This document shows positions 12,901 through 23,400 of a stretch of DNA of 64,000 nucleotides, in pieces. Source of the stretch: Pyrrhosoma nymphula (taxonomy: Eukaryota; Arthropoda; Insecta; Odonata; Coenagrionidae); NCBI GenBank assembly GCA_963573305.1, contig OY754335.1, forward strand, positions 12,129,501 to 12,193,500. Direction: 5' to 3'. The notes beneath the pieces were generated by a model. It ran no database searches. It worked only from the letters and a program-made list of their open reading frames with translations, and had not been told where the DNA came from. Positions within the stretch are counted from its first letter, which is position 1. Every line of letters begins with the position of its first letter. Position numbers and translations under genes: made by a program.

Positions 12901-15900
12901 TTATCAATTTATTCCATTTTTAAGAAAACTATTGGTTAACACCGTAAAGGTGCCCTGTTTATCATGTGTTTACTTAATGAAAAATATGTGTGGATTGCAA
13001 TTCACTAATAGAGGATGATGATGTTTTGTGTACCAAAGATATCAATCATCTTGTTTGTCTTGTATATTTTCCAGTCTAAACAAAAGAGCCGCAGTTACAT
13101 GTTCAAAGTAATGGGGCTTCCAAAACGACAATTGGTGCATGAGTACTGTGAACACTTTGGCTGTGAAGCTCAGTCATACGATGAGGAGCCAAATCGGAAT
13201 GTGGTGGCGACTGCCCTTAGAGATAAGGTAAGGAGGAAATTGTGCTGTTACCATCCAGCAATCTTTTTATGGCAAGCATTCATATTTACTGTCACCTTGA
13301 ATCTTCTTTTTACTCTCTTGAAAACTTCTATTTACACTTAGTCTGACTTAGCCAAAGATTGGGGGTCGGACCAAACACGAGTAATAGTTTTTGACAGTTT
13401 AAACCTTAAGCACGGCAAAAATTGTGGTAAATCTTTCTCTGGACACACAGCTTCACGACTGATTAGTATCCCCATATCCAAATCCACTGAAGGTGTGCAC
13501 GGGACAAAAGAAAGAGCATCTCTCGTAATGTAGCCATTGCATTGATATACACAATATGTACGCTGTATTTTTTGGCTAATAAGATGTGCGGTTTCTCCTG
13601 TGGAAATCGACCAAAAACCACCCTTCTTCGTAAATGGTCTATTTCAAAGTTCAATTTTGCCTAAAGACCTCTGGCTTTCGGTGATGCAGTGGCTGTTAGC
13701 TGTATTCTAATTATGCATTGTTAAAATTGGGAATAATTTTAATCTGTATTTATTTGTTGAAATATGTTTTTCTCAAGTATCAGAGGTTATAAACAGCAAT
13801 AGGTACAAGTTCTTATTTTGGCAGAAAATCTATTGAAATCTGCGTGATATGAATCTTATAATGATGTGTACAAAAACAATCACAATGACATCCTGGATCA
13901 CACCATGTCACCAGATCAGTTTCTGTATTCGGTGAAAGATTGCGTAACTTAACTCTCTTGAAGGGGTAATAGATTATTTTTTTGAATTCTGTTACCAAAA
14001 TTAGGGCTTGTCGTACATCCCTGTGCATTTAATATGCTGGAAAATAAGTACATCAGAAATGATGTTGAAAACAAAATTCAGTGTTCCTGAATATAGAAAA
14101 ACCTGAGGTCAATTAACAATAGGGGGGATAAACAATCCCATTTTCTTACTATAAATTATAAACATTGCCAGAAACTTCCCCTCACTTCTATCCTTCTCAC
14201 AAGAAGATGGTGGTGGATGGCGAATGTTGTTTTGATGGTGTTACATCATCACCTGCCAATCTACAAATATCTAAGGAAATAGACACTCTGCTTCGGATGA
14301 AGAGTGCAATTTCATTGGCTGGAAACCTGTGGGGTTGACAGAAAGCCATGGAGTGCTTGAAGGGGCTTTATTTTACGGCAAAATAGCCATAATATTTGCG
14401 GCACACCACGAAAAATAAACTTGTGAAAATTCTGGAAAAATGTCCCTTTTTTTTAGGTATTTGCGTTGTTTAGAATTCTGGATTAGCGATCATCTATTGT
14501 TTTTATGATAATCTGTGAAACTTAAATGGAAGTAGTTATTTCATGAATTCTCAGGTAATGCAATGTTCCCAAAGATTCCTAACAGTCAGGAATTTGGAAA
14601 CCCTGCTAAAACTCAATGCACCCCTCATGCAGGGCTTGAAGTGCCTTTTTATGCGTGTTCCTTATCCCCAAATCTCTGCCACAAACACTCCATGTGCCCT
14701 GTCGTATGGCTATTTGATGTCCAAATGCACAATGCTTGGACCCAACCTAAGCATTCATAAACCATCTACCTAAAAGAAAAAATAAGTCATATCCATAGCA
14801 GTGTACAGATTGTGATTTTAAAGCTTTCAGCCTTTTTCCTGTCAGTGAGCAAATTTGGTGTGAACCAGTGGTCTATCGTACTTGGGTGAAAACTACAACC
14901 AGCTAATATGTTAGCCAACATTGTTATGCATCTGAATGTAAACATAATAATCTTCATTTTCTTCTAAATGAAATGTTACTGTATTATTTCTCACCTTACA
15001 ATACCCAAATTTATCCCCAATCTTTGAAAAACTAACTGTAAAAGAATGCATATTTCTAGTGAATTTAAAAAATTTAAAAGCAACAAAATTATGTACGCTG
15101 ACATGGAATTTTTCTTGGCTGTCTTAGGCACAACCTGCCTGGAATTTTCTAGAATTAAATGGGTTGATAAATATGTAAATAGGTTATCGGAAGTTTTGGC
15201 TGTTATCCATTCGTAAAAAAAAAAGTAATTTAGTGTTATGTCCCAGTTGATCATGAACCAAACGTACCTGTAATGTTATAAAGATTGAAACATAGATTCT
15301 GAGGACATGTGATGAAGCACGCGTTTACAATTTTGGAGGGAAACATCTTTCCTTCTAGTCTTTGGAAGAATGATTGAGTTGTTAATTTGTTATGAAGTTT
15401 GAGTTTTTTTATTTCTTTGCAGTCATGGCTGCCAAGCTTGAGTTTGCTTGAGGTTATGAAACGTGAGGCTGGTTCCAGGAAACCTCCCGTGCCAATTCAG
15501 TCCTCTCGCCCTTCCTCTCTCTCTTCAACTTCTAAACCATCGTTAAACTCCTCTAGCTTCTCCACTCTTTGCTCCGGTGGTGCTTCAGCCTCGACGACCA
15601 GGTCAGACTGATTTAAGTGTACATATTTACGTGTATAGTAAAACTAGTTATAGGTGCTTTCTTATAGCAATCAAAGAAAATACTTATGACATTCTTAACT
15701 CTGAATGGTGGTCCAAAAAGGGATATTTATAATTTTTCATTGTACCGTCATTTTTCTAGCATGCGAGTGCAATGCGACTGTCCACTAGGGTGTTGCTTAT
15801 TTTTTATTTTTTCTCAGATTTTCGATTTCTACCTCTTAAAATATGCTATGACACGTGGCTGTAGCTCGTGGAAAAATATTTTATTCCTGGAAAACTGTTG

Positions 15901-16553
15901 AGCGGACGTAAAAATGGAGCAAATTTCGATCCTAAAGGGCTGTAAAATTGTGCGTTACCCCTTAAATTGATGTTATTTCTTCAAATCGGGAAAATTTATT
16001 GTTATTTCATTTATGCTCTTTGAGCGACCTCTAAATGTTAAACAATAGGGCTGAAATTTTTAGGATATCCATTCTGCACCCCATAGCATATTTTAAGAGG
16101 TAGAAATCGAAAATCCGAGAAAAAATAAAAAATAAGCAACACCCTACTGCCCACGCATTGAATCACATCACTCTCGCGTAGACAAAATTTCACATTCATT
16201 TATTGTATTCCGTTTGCCTGGATAAAGGTACTTATATAACAATTAGAATATTAGAAAATATTTTAAATTGCACAATTCTACTTGATATGAATCATTCAAA
16301 TAAGTACAATTAGTTGGAAAAAGCAATGTAAGTATTTGTGAATTTATGAAATTTCTTTTTTTGTGATGGTGGTCACAGGATTGAGAAAGAGAAATCTGTT
16401 GCCGCTCTGCCAGCAGAATCGAATTCTTCGTCTACTAATGCTGTGGCTTCTGCTACTCTGTCGTCAACCTCTCAGGTAGCTGGTAATAAAGATTCATCCT
16501 CAACTGCACCAAAACCTCCTGTCATTGACTATTTTGATTACACAGGTGATTAA
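708..16553 (+). CDS. stc: shuttle craft / NFX1-like zinc-finger protein, 3' part (7 exons)
   Basis: The family is a nuclear, DNA- and RNA-associated protein with a row of NF-X1 zinc fingers (Cys/His-rich, RING-like) followed by an R3H domain; Drosophila shuttle craft acts in embryonic nervous-system development, and human NFX1 binds the MHC class II X-box. Seven exons (708-907, 4835-5104, 7847-8031, 9328-9526, 13075-13227, 15423-15601, 16379-16553) join in phase to 452 residues plus stop, with two bases of a split first codon. In order they give NF-X1 fingers, a Cys-poor linker, an R3H-type segment with RQLVH, and a Ser-rich tail ending PPVIDYFDYTGD, like the end of human NFX1. The N-terminal half lies upstream of the window. 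Introns 1 and 2 seen here use GC donors. Assignment rests on motif order recalled from NFX1, not on a search. Confidence 0.93.
908..4834 (+). other. stc intron (GC-AG), no recognised genes
   Basis: This 3.9-kb intron starts gcaagt and ends tatttcag. It is AT-rich, with only short shadow frames. I see no coherent transposon ends or coding similarity in it. Confidence 0.75.
4835..5104 (+). CDS. stc: stc exon: NF-X1 zinc fingers
   Basis: Ninety codons, phase 0 at both ends. The peptide begins LRKNVPCHQTEISCGRPCG and continues CGRHKCILLCHKGSC, CKQPCTTPRSLCGHPCG and CHDGSCPDSPC: two further NF-X1 repeats in the order seen in human NFX1. The only usable donor is GC (atg then gcaagt at 5105). Three other frames are open across the exon, but only this one has the Cys/His periodicity. 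Confidence 0.92.
5303..5960 (-). mobile_element. LINE fragment, reverse transcriptase C-terminus and 3' tail
   Basis: On the minus strand a 172-residue frame (5946-5428) begins MKYLGVTITSNLSW and includes LVRPHLEYAVSKWDP, IQRKAARFVKNCYG and MLNELGWEPLE, the thumb/C-terminal segment of Jockey/CR1-type non-LTR reverse transcriptases. It ends SFFPRTIRD and is followed by a 3' UTR with a TGCCACACGCC-type box and a short GATGTA-repeat tail at 5303-5325. The copy is 5'-truncated, the usual state of dead LINE insertions. Relatives of this 3' end recur at about 17940, 26250, 32430, 43469, 45560, 49488 and 57203, so it is a high-copy family here. Confidence 0.85.
6000..6262 (+). repeat. purine-rich (GA) tract
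   Basis: About 260 bases are dominated by A and G on the + strand, with repeated gggaag/ggatg/gagaa words. The frames across it on the minus strand are simple Ser/Pro/Phe-rich shadows. No function is evident. Confidence 0.5.
7847..8031 (+). CDS. stc: stc exon: linker after the zinc fingers
   Basis: Starts in phase 0 after ttttgtag and ends with two bases of a Thr codon before gtgagt. The peptide starts VKVTCECGHRSTTRACSENA and continues AMLASKMVDMQMGHSVDL, which aligns in order with the ECGRRKE...SMASKITDMQLGGSVEI segment of human NFX1. This conserved helical linker lies between the last finger and the R3H region. Confidence 0.93.
8032..9327 (+). other. stc intron with a LINE fragment
   Basis: GT-AG intron of 1.3 kb. 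The middle is taken up by a minus-strand LINE 3' piece (about 8335-8880). The rest is AT-rich without recognisable content. Confidence 0.75.
8335..8880 (-). mobile_element. LINE fragment (second family), reverse transcriptase C-terminus
   Basis: Read on the minus strand, the sequence gives NLSSFSKNHDIHHNFTR, then LKLNNHLPISIKS and DAFKRQLKALL, a typical end of a CR1/Jockey-like reverse transcriptase: an acid/His motif, then the W/G-x-x-LP box and a Lys-rich helix. The frame is broken by several stops, so this is a decayed copy. It differs from the family at 5303-5960. Confidence 0.65.
9328..9526 (+). CDS. stc: stc exon: pre-R3H segment
   Basis: One base completes the Thr codon split across the intron, and the exon ends in phase 0 before gtatgt. 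The peptide runs LECNDECKLIERNRRLALCL, then a Lys/Phe-rich stretch ending VHDRLTELVQLAKQ. In NFX1 this is the LECDEEC...ERKKRLAEA segment leading into the R3H domain. The exon boundary clearly truncates the longer open frame that continues into the intron. Confidence 0.92.
9527..13074 (+). other. stc intron, 3.5 kb, with hairpin and GC-rich block
   Basis: GT-AG intron. It holds an inverted repeat at 10261-10340, a GC-rich block at about 11740-12470 whose frames I do not recognise, and at about 12680-12786 a tract of repeated actcg words ending gcgcatccctag. That tract looks like one end of a hAT-type element without its partner. Confidence 0.6.
10261..10340. repeat. short inverted repeat (hairpin)
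   Basis: Arms 10261-10287 and 10314-10340 match at 25 of 27 positions (ttgattcttcc...gggatttcc against its complement) around a 26-base loop. It may be the core of a small foldback element; no target duplication was identified. Confidence 0.7.
13075..13227 (+). CDS. stc: stc exon: R3H domain
   Basis: Fifty-one codons, phase 0 at both ends, between ttttccag and gtaagg. It contains the Arg-x3-His signature RQLVH and SYDEEPNRNVVATALRDK, aligning with YDSEPKRNVVVTAIRG of human NFX1. R3H domains bind single-stranded nucleic acid. Confidence 0.93.
13228..15422 (+). other. stc intron, nothing recognised
   Basis: GT-AG intron of 2.2 kb. It is AT-rich, with short shadow frames only and no clear transposon termini. 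Confidence 0.7.
15423..15601 (+). CDS. stc: stc exon: post-R3H, Ser/Pro-rich
   Basis: Starts in phase 0 after tttgcag and ends with two bases of an Arg codon before gtcaga. The peptide is SWLPSLSLLEVMKREAG followed by a Ser-rich stretch. NFX1 has a matching K-S-x-x-P...L...V-L/M-x-R-E element directly after the R3H domain. The Ser-rich remainder is low-complexity and poorly conserved in the family. Confidence 0.88.
15788..16144. mobile_element. MITE with long terminal inverted repeats
   Basis: A 357-bp element lies in the last stc intron. Its ends, gggtgttgcttatttttta... and the complement, match over about 65 bases. Flanking TA at 15786-15787 and 16145-16146 fits a TA duplication (Tc1/mariner-like), although reading the ends one base further gives a 3-base ACT duplication instead. 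It has no coding capacity. The middle is unrelated AT-rich sequence. Confidence 0.8.
16379..16553 (+). CDS. stc: stc terminal exon
   Basis: One base completes the split Arg codon, then IEKEKSVAALPAES and a Ser/Thr/Ala-rich run lead to PKPPVIDYFDYTGD and a TAA stop at 16551-16553. Human NFX1 ends with a very similar P-I-I-D-Y-F-D box, which fixes this as the true C-terminus. The 3' UTR follows. Confidence 0.92.
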
Positions 16554-17181
16554 GTGTCGAGCCTTGCATATTAATTTTGGAGTGTGGGTTAAGAAGAGGT
16601 GGGAATATATTAACTATGGGCCTAAATTATCTCTGTAATGTGTGTTTGTCTCATTCCTGCAAACAGGTTCATTTATTTGTATTTTTGGTGGGAGTATTTT
16701 TTTTCTTTTTGCTGTTATCTTCTTTGGAATGTGTGGGAGTTTAATTAAATGGTAGTGTAATGATTAGTTTTTTTTTGTCATGGCAATTGTGTACATTTAT
16801 GATTGCATTTTTTTGGAAAATGTCTCTATACTGAGAATTAGGGACGGATAAAAATTAAAATGATAAATACTCTTGGAAAATTGGTTATTAATGTTGTTCT
16901 TTAACTTCTTCTTGCTGTAAGTTTTGTCCTGATGAATTTACTTATACTAATGTAAACTAAATGGACGTTTGTAATTTATGGTGAAAAGTATTCTTTTGAA
17001 TTAGTTTGGTCTATCACTAAGGTTGTATTTAATGTGAAGCCAGTGATTTTGTCTGGAGCGCCCTCACGAGAGATTGAATCAAGTTGAGCAAGTGTTTCTC
17101 GGGTGGCTAGCTGAAAATATTCATGCTTGGTGGGAATCGATAACATCTTAGCTTCATTTGTCCTTATTATCTCTGTGATAT

Positions 17182-17187
17182 AATAAA
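17182..17187 (+). terminator. stc: poly(A) signal AATAAA, stc
   Basis: The first canonical AATAAA after the stop lies 630 bases downstream, followed by a GT-rich stretch. It is the likely cleavage signal of the stc transcript. Confidence 0.6.
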
Positions 17188-17555
17188 TGACAGTGCTGGT
17201 TAGTGATTGCTATCACCTGATGAAGGTGTTCATCGTATGTTTTCAGAGTATTCACGTTTGGGGTGTTTGCTGTTTCTCGGGCCAAAAAGCCTGATGTGCG
17301 GCAAATCTATGCCACCAATTTCCATTGTTATGCTCAATTAGCTGAAATGTAGCTTAGTTGAAGGTTGCTGTAAAGTGTTGCCAATTTTTGTATTATTTAA
17401 AAAATATTTACATTAAAATATTTATATTTTGATGAATTTTATGAAGTCATCTTTTTTGTCGTTTTAATTCTTCAGATAATGGGAGTTCAGGGTGACTCTT
17501 GAGGATATTATTTGAAAATTGCTCTACGTCTCTGAAACTGTCCCAAGTGCCATAA

Positions 17556-17769
17556 AGGCCATTTTACACGGTACATTTGTTTGAACAAACTCTTCTGTGA
17601 ACTCTTGCATGAGGCAAAATGTATCGTGTAAAGCGGCAAATTGTATGAACGCTTGTGCGAATATCTCAATGCCTGCACAGGAAATAGAACCTGTTCTAAT
17701 TTTGTTGAGACAAACGTACATTCTCACGTACATTCGTTTGTACAAAATCTTTCATCGTGTAAAGCGGCC
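17556..17769. mobile_element. PIF/Harbinger-like MITE
   Basis: A 214-bp element whose ends aggccattttacacgg and cgtgtaaagcggcct are inverted copies with a few differences. It is flanked by TAA at 17553-17555 and 17770-17772, the 3-bp TWA duplication typical of PIF/Harbinger. It is non-coding. Confidence 0.82.
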
Positions 17770-17939
17770 TTAAGAGGTGGATAAAGTCAAACAGATCAGT
17801 ACACAAAATGTCCTTATTTCCATGTACCAATAAGTGTTGCAACAAAAACAGAGGTAGATACTAGATAGTAGACATTCCATCAACACACATTTCACTTTTC
17901 TTTGTTTACCCGTTACTGTCCTATACCCGATTCCTACTC

Positions 17940-18006
17940 TTTGTCATGGCTTATATTCTAACACCCCCTGCCACATATCCTTCTGGTGACTTGTAGAATA
18001 GTAGGT
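17940..18006 (+). mobile_element. LINE 3' tail remnant
   Basis: The sequence caccccctgccacatatcc followed by gtaggtagatgc is the 3'-terminal box of the LINE family seen at 5303 and 43469. No coding sequence remains. Confidence 0.6.
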
Positions 18007-18533
18007 AGATGCATATGAACCTTGGTTATAAACATTTTTTGGATTGACTCCTAGACCACTAGAATTTAATATTCAGTGTTGAATGGTCCCGACCACAATC
18101 CTAGTGCTGTCGAAGATCTTGTGCGTTCCAGTGATCCCCTGAGAGCTGGACTGGTGGGAGAGGTAATAATTGCCTCAGGCACTCATGCCAGACGGGTCAA
18201 AGGGTGGGAGCCAGATGAAAGGTAGTTCAATGGATGGTGACACATTGAAAATACCTATGGCTATATACCACACTCACCTATTTATTTTACTGTGTATTAT
18301 GGATGTCAGAAGTAGAGTTTCCAAAACTTTTTTTCAGCCAGGGTCATCAGTTAAATTGCCCTTGTCGTATTTCCTGATGTTTTCTGGTGGCACCCCTTCC
18401 AATATTTCTTTTAAATTTTTAATATAGGTTATTGATTTCTATAACAATGGTGGCCCGTGATATCTTTATGTTGGCTAAAAAATGAAGGGATAAATGATCT
18501 ATGATTTTCCCAGTGAATCTGATAAATAAATTG

Positions 18534-19452
18534 TTCACATGTATTCCAACAGGTAAACAGGCTTCATATCTGCCCACGTTTCGATGAACGACTTGTTTGT
18601 CGTCATCTCTGCCATGTGAATGTCGCATGAGTCAAAACTGGCCGTTATTAATTTCCTACAATCCAGATCAGGTGACTTATGATTGGTTTGTTTGACCGTT
18701 GACTGATTCCCTCGCCTTCTCTTTCATTTTTAATGCAATTGATGATAGGATTCCAGGCTCTACTCAATTGAATACTGGTGTCTCGGTTAAAATTTCTTTT
18801 TTCTCAAGGCGGATCTCTATGGCCTCTTTGCTTATACGGTCCCAATAGCCATGGGCGCGGCTAAGTACCTGTGCATCTTCCCATTGTATGGCATGGTCTT
18901 CATTGATGCTCAGTTCCGCTACTGCCGACTTCTGTGGTTGCGTCAATCTAAAGTGGCTCCTTGATGCTCCTTCAGCCTGGTCCCAATCGTTCGGCCTGTC
19001 TCTCCCGCACAGACGTTGCCGTATTCACAGGGGATTTTATTGTGACCCCCTGGCATCTTAAGGCCGATGGGATCCTTCGCCTTCACCAATTGATCCCTTA
19101 ATTTATGTGGCGGTAGGTGGATCGTTTTAATGTTATAGCGCTGGAGATATGGTCAATCCTTCCCAATATGGTGGAGATTTAAGGGAGAAAAGCTTATCCA
19201 GACACTGGTTTTCAATTGAGTAGTGCATGTAAACCCACGATAAATTGCATTAAAAATGAAAGAGAAGGCGAGGGAATCAGTCAACGGTGAAACAGACCAA
19301 TCAGGAAGTCACCATAATCCGGATTGTTGGGAATTAATAACGACCAATTTTGACTCGTGAGGCATTCAGAAGCCCTGATGATGACGAACTTGAGTCATTC
19401 GTTGAAACGTGCGCAGATATGATGCCTGTTACCCTGGTGGAATACCCGTGAA
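18534..19452 (-). mobile_element. Penelope-like element remnant with inverted arms
   Basis: The centre (about 18762-19120, minus strand) encodes a GIY-YIG endonuclease piece: IPCEYGNVCAGETGRTIGTR with LKEHQGA, then after a frameshift AQVLSRAHGYWDRISKEAIE. Such C-terminal GIY-YIG domains are characteristic of Penelope-like retroelements, where they nick the target. The catalytic Y-I-G is altered here (V-C-A-G), and the frame is broken. Arms 18534-18785 and 19197-19452 are inverted copies of each other, matching Penelope elements whose terminal repeats can be inverted. No RT domain is left. Confidence 0.78.
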
Positions 19453-20397
19453 GACTTAATACAATGAACATTTGTCTGGATTTTGATTGGAATGGTGCAA
19501 AGTATCTCCTCTAGGAGTAACACCACCACTTACATGGTATTGAGCGCTGGCAGATAAGGGACTTCTCGCTGGGATGTGTGTCGTGGCGGATGTAAGGCCT
19601 CTGTGGTCGTCTCGTGAAAACCTTGTGCTGCAGCAATTGCTGATGCCATGATTGTGTCAATGGTGGGGGATACAGAAGTGAAACTGAGAAGTATAAACTG
19701 TAGTGTAATGTGCTGCTGATACACTCCTGCCCTCTCAGGGTAAATGCAGTTATGTTGGCAGCATTGCCTACCATGTGCAGTCCTCTGCCCTTGGCTCCTT
19801 AGTCGACCCCTCCTAGAAGCCATGCTTTAATCAGGCTATACTGCCACCGTGTTTCGCTACCACTATACCATCAAAAATTGGAGGAACCTTGATCTCGTTC
19901 TCTCTCTCTCTCATGCGAAAACATTTGAACAGGTCACGCTTCCCCGCACCTGATGCCTAATTTCCTAATTACCTACCATAGGTTTAGATATCAATAAATT
20001 TACCCTTGTATTTGCGCTACTTAATTCTCCGCATCACACATAATTGCTCATTTTTTAGTATCCTATTTGTTTTTTCCTCTGTAACGAGAGGCGCCGAATA
20101 CGAAGGACGTGGGTAGGTTTATGTGTGCCAGCATGAATGTGCATAAATGTCATTCGATCACACCTGACGTCAAATACCGCCTCCAAAGTCTTCCTTCCTG
20201 TTGCGTGGTGGTTTCCGTTTTCGCGGTGAGCGGGGAAGGGGCGTAGCCGTCCCGAGGCTTTTGACCGCAAGGTGGTGGTAGGTACCTGCACAGTCTGGTT
20301 CCTCAGATGTCAGAGCTTACTTCTTCTCGTTACCTGATGCACTGTCTGTGTTGAGCTCACGTGTGCACAAACTAAGTTGGCATATCTGACGATAACC

Positions 20398-20473
20398 ATG
20401 GGACCCTTGAAGTATTTTCTTCTTTTGACGCTCCTTGGCTTGCATTTGCAGTCATCTCTATGCCATTTGGAAG
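20398..20473 (+). CDS. lipase exon 1: signal peptide
   Basis: The ATG at 20398 (context ataaccatg) opens MGPLKYFLLLTLLGLHLQ, a charged residue followed by a hydrophobic core: a clear secretion signal with likely cleavage near residues 20-22 (SLC-H). It ends with one base of a Glu codon before gtatgg. No upstream in-frame extension is needed. Confidence 0.85.
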
Positions 20474-23400
20474 GTATGGAAGTCAGTTTTTACCCACTAT
20501 TCATGCTTAAAAAGTATTCCGTCACTATTTAATTATTTTAATAAATATGCATCTATGATAGTTTGTCGTCGGTTTCTGCTACTCGTAGATTAGCTTAATG
20601 TCCATTTGATTTTCATGCTTTGAAATCTACGGCAGCCTTCTATCTCAAGTATCTACCTTCATTATATTCTACCATACCGCATTGTGTTCGTTTCGCGGCC
20701 TCTTGCAATTTTGTGTGCGGGAAAAGAAGAGTGTTATCCAGCAACATGCTAGGATGCGATGCTATCCTTCACGCAAACTAATTCGTCGTTTTCCTTGCCT
20801 GCAACGCCTTCACGTATTTATTAGGCACTTACTTCGTCTGGTGGTTATGCGAAATCATCGAGTTGACTCAATGGTGAAATTAAGAATTTAAAGAATGAAT
20901 ACCAATCGAGATATTCGAATGGATTCTAAAACCTGGGGTGTTGATAGATTATATTAATAGTATATTTACGTGTTCTTAAAGGAGACTCGAGTTATTGTAA
21001 TCAGTCGTCATAGTTATGCTTGAAAGACCTCAAGTTGGTTTTCATGTCTAGTTCTTTTAATGCCTGTTATTCTGCTGTAAAAGGTACGTACAAATCAACG
21101 TCCGAGTTCACAAAGTATTTATATTTTGCGGTTAGGCGCGCACGTGTGTTTATAATGGATTTCACGATCCAAGGACAAGCCCGTCGAGCGATTAAGGTGG
21201 TTTGAGCGGCATAGATTCCTAGTCATAGTGGAGACCATATTCAAATGTTATTCTTTGATTTCAGCGTCTGTAAGAAGTACGAAATAAATATTGTAATATT
21301 AATAGCGCAAATATATAGTTATATATGCCCAAAAATCTCGGTAATTAAATAAATAAAGCTACATAAGTCTCTAACTTGACTCATTTTTTCCCGCCGAACG
21401 GCTGAAAACCCTTTAAAACAGCAGGTTTTTTTTTCGATTCTGTAAAAGATACTGTGGTGAGTAATAGATTATTTTTTATAAATAGTTGAGAAAACATGCG
21501 ATCTATACCCCGTTAGTTTTTTGACGAAATCTAGGTTTTATAAATTCCTATTTCCTTCAATATTCTCCCTCTGGAGCGCTCAGCCATAATCTATCCCATG
21601 TAAAACAGCTTATATTTAGAGGCAAATAGCTCAAGAAGTAGTTCGGCAAGGGGTTGATATTTTTATATCATTGGAAAGATGAGAGTTGTATCTTTAAAAT
21701 GAGGCCAAATTCTAGGTGAAGTGATTTTTCGCTCAAACTACCTTAAAACACGGAATTAATAATCTTTTCAGCGCTAATTGAATTTTTTTGCGTAATTCCT
21801 TAATTTTTCCAATCAAATGCGGCGGCCATTAAATTAAAACGAAGTGAGAATTTTATTTCTTTGGATGGTATAGAGTTTCAATCGCATCCTTAATACAACT
21901 ATCCCACCTACTTTTACTACCCACCCATGTATGAACAGCTGATCTTGATTGTTTTGGTCCTAAAGATAACCAATTTTAGGGCGAAACGCATATTTCTGTT
22001 TCACAAAAATTGCTCGCTCTGCTGGATACATACTGGACATTTAACGGACTCCTGCGTTAAAAAAATTTGAAACAAATGCAAAAGTTTTTAGAACATGTTA
22101 AATTTGATATTTTATAATCTTAGTCATCTAGACATTTTCCGATTCCGTCATCTAGACACGCAGCACACAAACGTTCGCGGAACGTTACGCGAACGTTCGA
22201 TTCGAAAACTATCTTGTCCACTCCCTTGCCCTCTCTACTGAGTCTTCCCTGCTCTCTAAAATATAAAAATGTATAATTTAAATGTTATGAATGTTACCAT
22301 TACGCTATGATATGCCTGCGTACAATGAATTATCCTATATAACATCTACCTAACAACATTGCATCATTCTTGCTTGATCATATACCCTACGATTCAACGC
22401 GCATAATCTCGCACCCGAATTCAAGAAACCACATGTCTAGAAAGTCTTATATATGTGCCGGCCACTTCGGAGGATTAAAGTGACTTCGAGAAATATTTTT
22501 AAAATGGCAATTCCGTGATAGGTTGAGGAAATACTATCCAATCACGATATCAGTTATCAGGCATTAATTAATTGAAACCAATACTGCCTCATAGTATGAA
22601 TATAAATGCGATATTACTGAGAATAATCAAGATTTATTTTCCAATTCCCACTCGTATGTTCACATTTCAATCAAGACATAAGGTCGCGATTGAATTTTCC
22701 GCCGTAAAATTGACCGCAAATGTAGAACGCTAATCTCCTTAGGTTATCACTTTCGCTCCATCCGCTCCCGTGGGTAAGTATGCTCTGGAGCGTTCCGTAG
22801 TTGTGGCGGAATTTCAAAGTGGGCAGGCAGTTCGCCGCGTTGTTTGAGGATGTATGCAAGGGTTAGGTCCGCTCAATGTAATTGGTGTTTTAACTATTTA
22901 AAATAGTGATCAGCCTACCAGAATGTTAAATATTTCTGAATTCATAGGGTAATCTTGTTTAATTGGGCTAATTTTCATATCAGCATGAGATTGCCGTTCA
23001 AAGGTCTCAAATGTAATAGCAGGAGATATATATTTCTACTCCAATAGCAGTAAACTGTCTACGGCCTTTGGAGTACAATATTTCTCCTATAGTATTTCTC
23101 TTGTTCTTAATTTATTAACGTGTCATTATTTCTTTTTCTTAATACGGCCATTGGAGTAAAATATTTCTCGTGCTCTCAAATTTCGCTAGTGCTTTCTGAG
23201 TTAATATAATGGAACGACCATATGGGCAATTGGAGTTTAAATGACTTATCTGATTATTGGTGCGATGATAAAACAGTTTAGCAGGAAGTTGGCGTTGGCC
23301 GCCTATTTTAGAGCCAGCAATGTGCGAGCCTAAGTTTTCATATGTGTATAGTTACCGGGCGATTACCAGACATTCGGATTGTTCCTGACCAATGATACTC

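Larger units (their letters stand above)
17210..20397. other. intergenic region between stc and the lipase
   Basis: Contains the MITE at 17556-17769, a LINE tail at about 17940-18006 and the Penelope-like remnant at 18534-19452. From 19453 to 20397 I see no gene; the lipase promoter must lie here, but no TATA box stands out. Confidence 0.6.

Noticed and set aside
19530..19823. 97-residue minus-strand frame upstream of the lipase
   Set aside because: No recognisable domain, no splice signals and overlapping open frames; likely chance.
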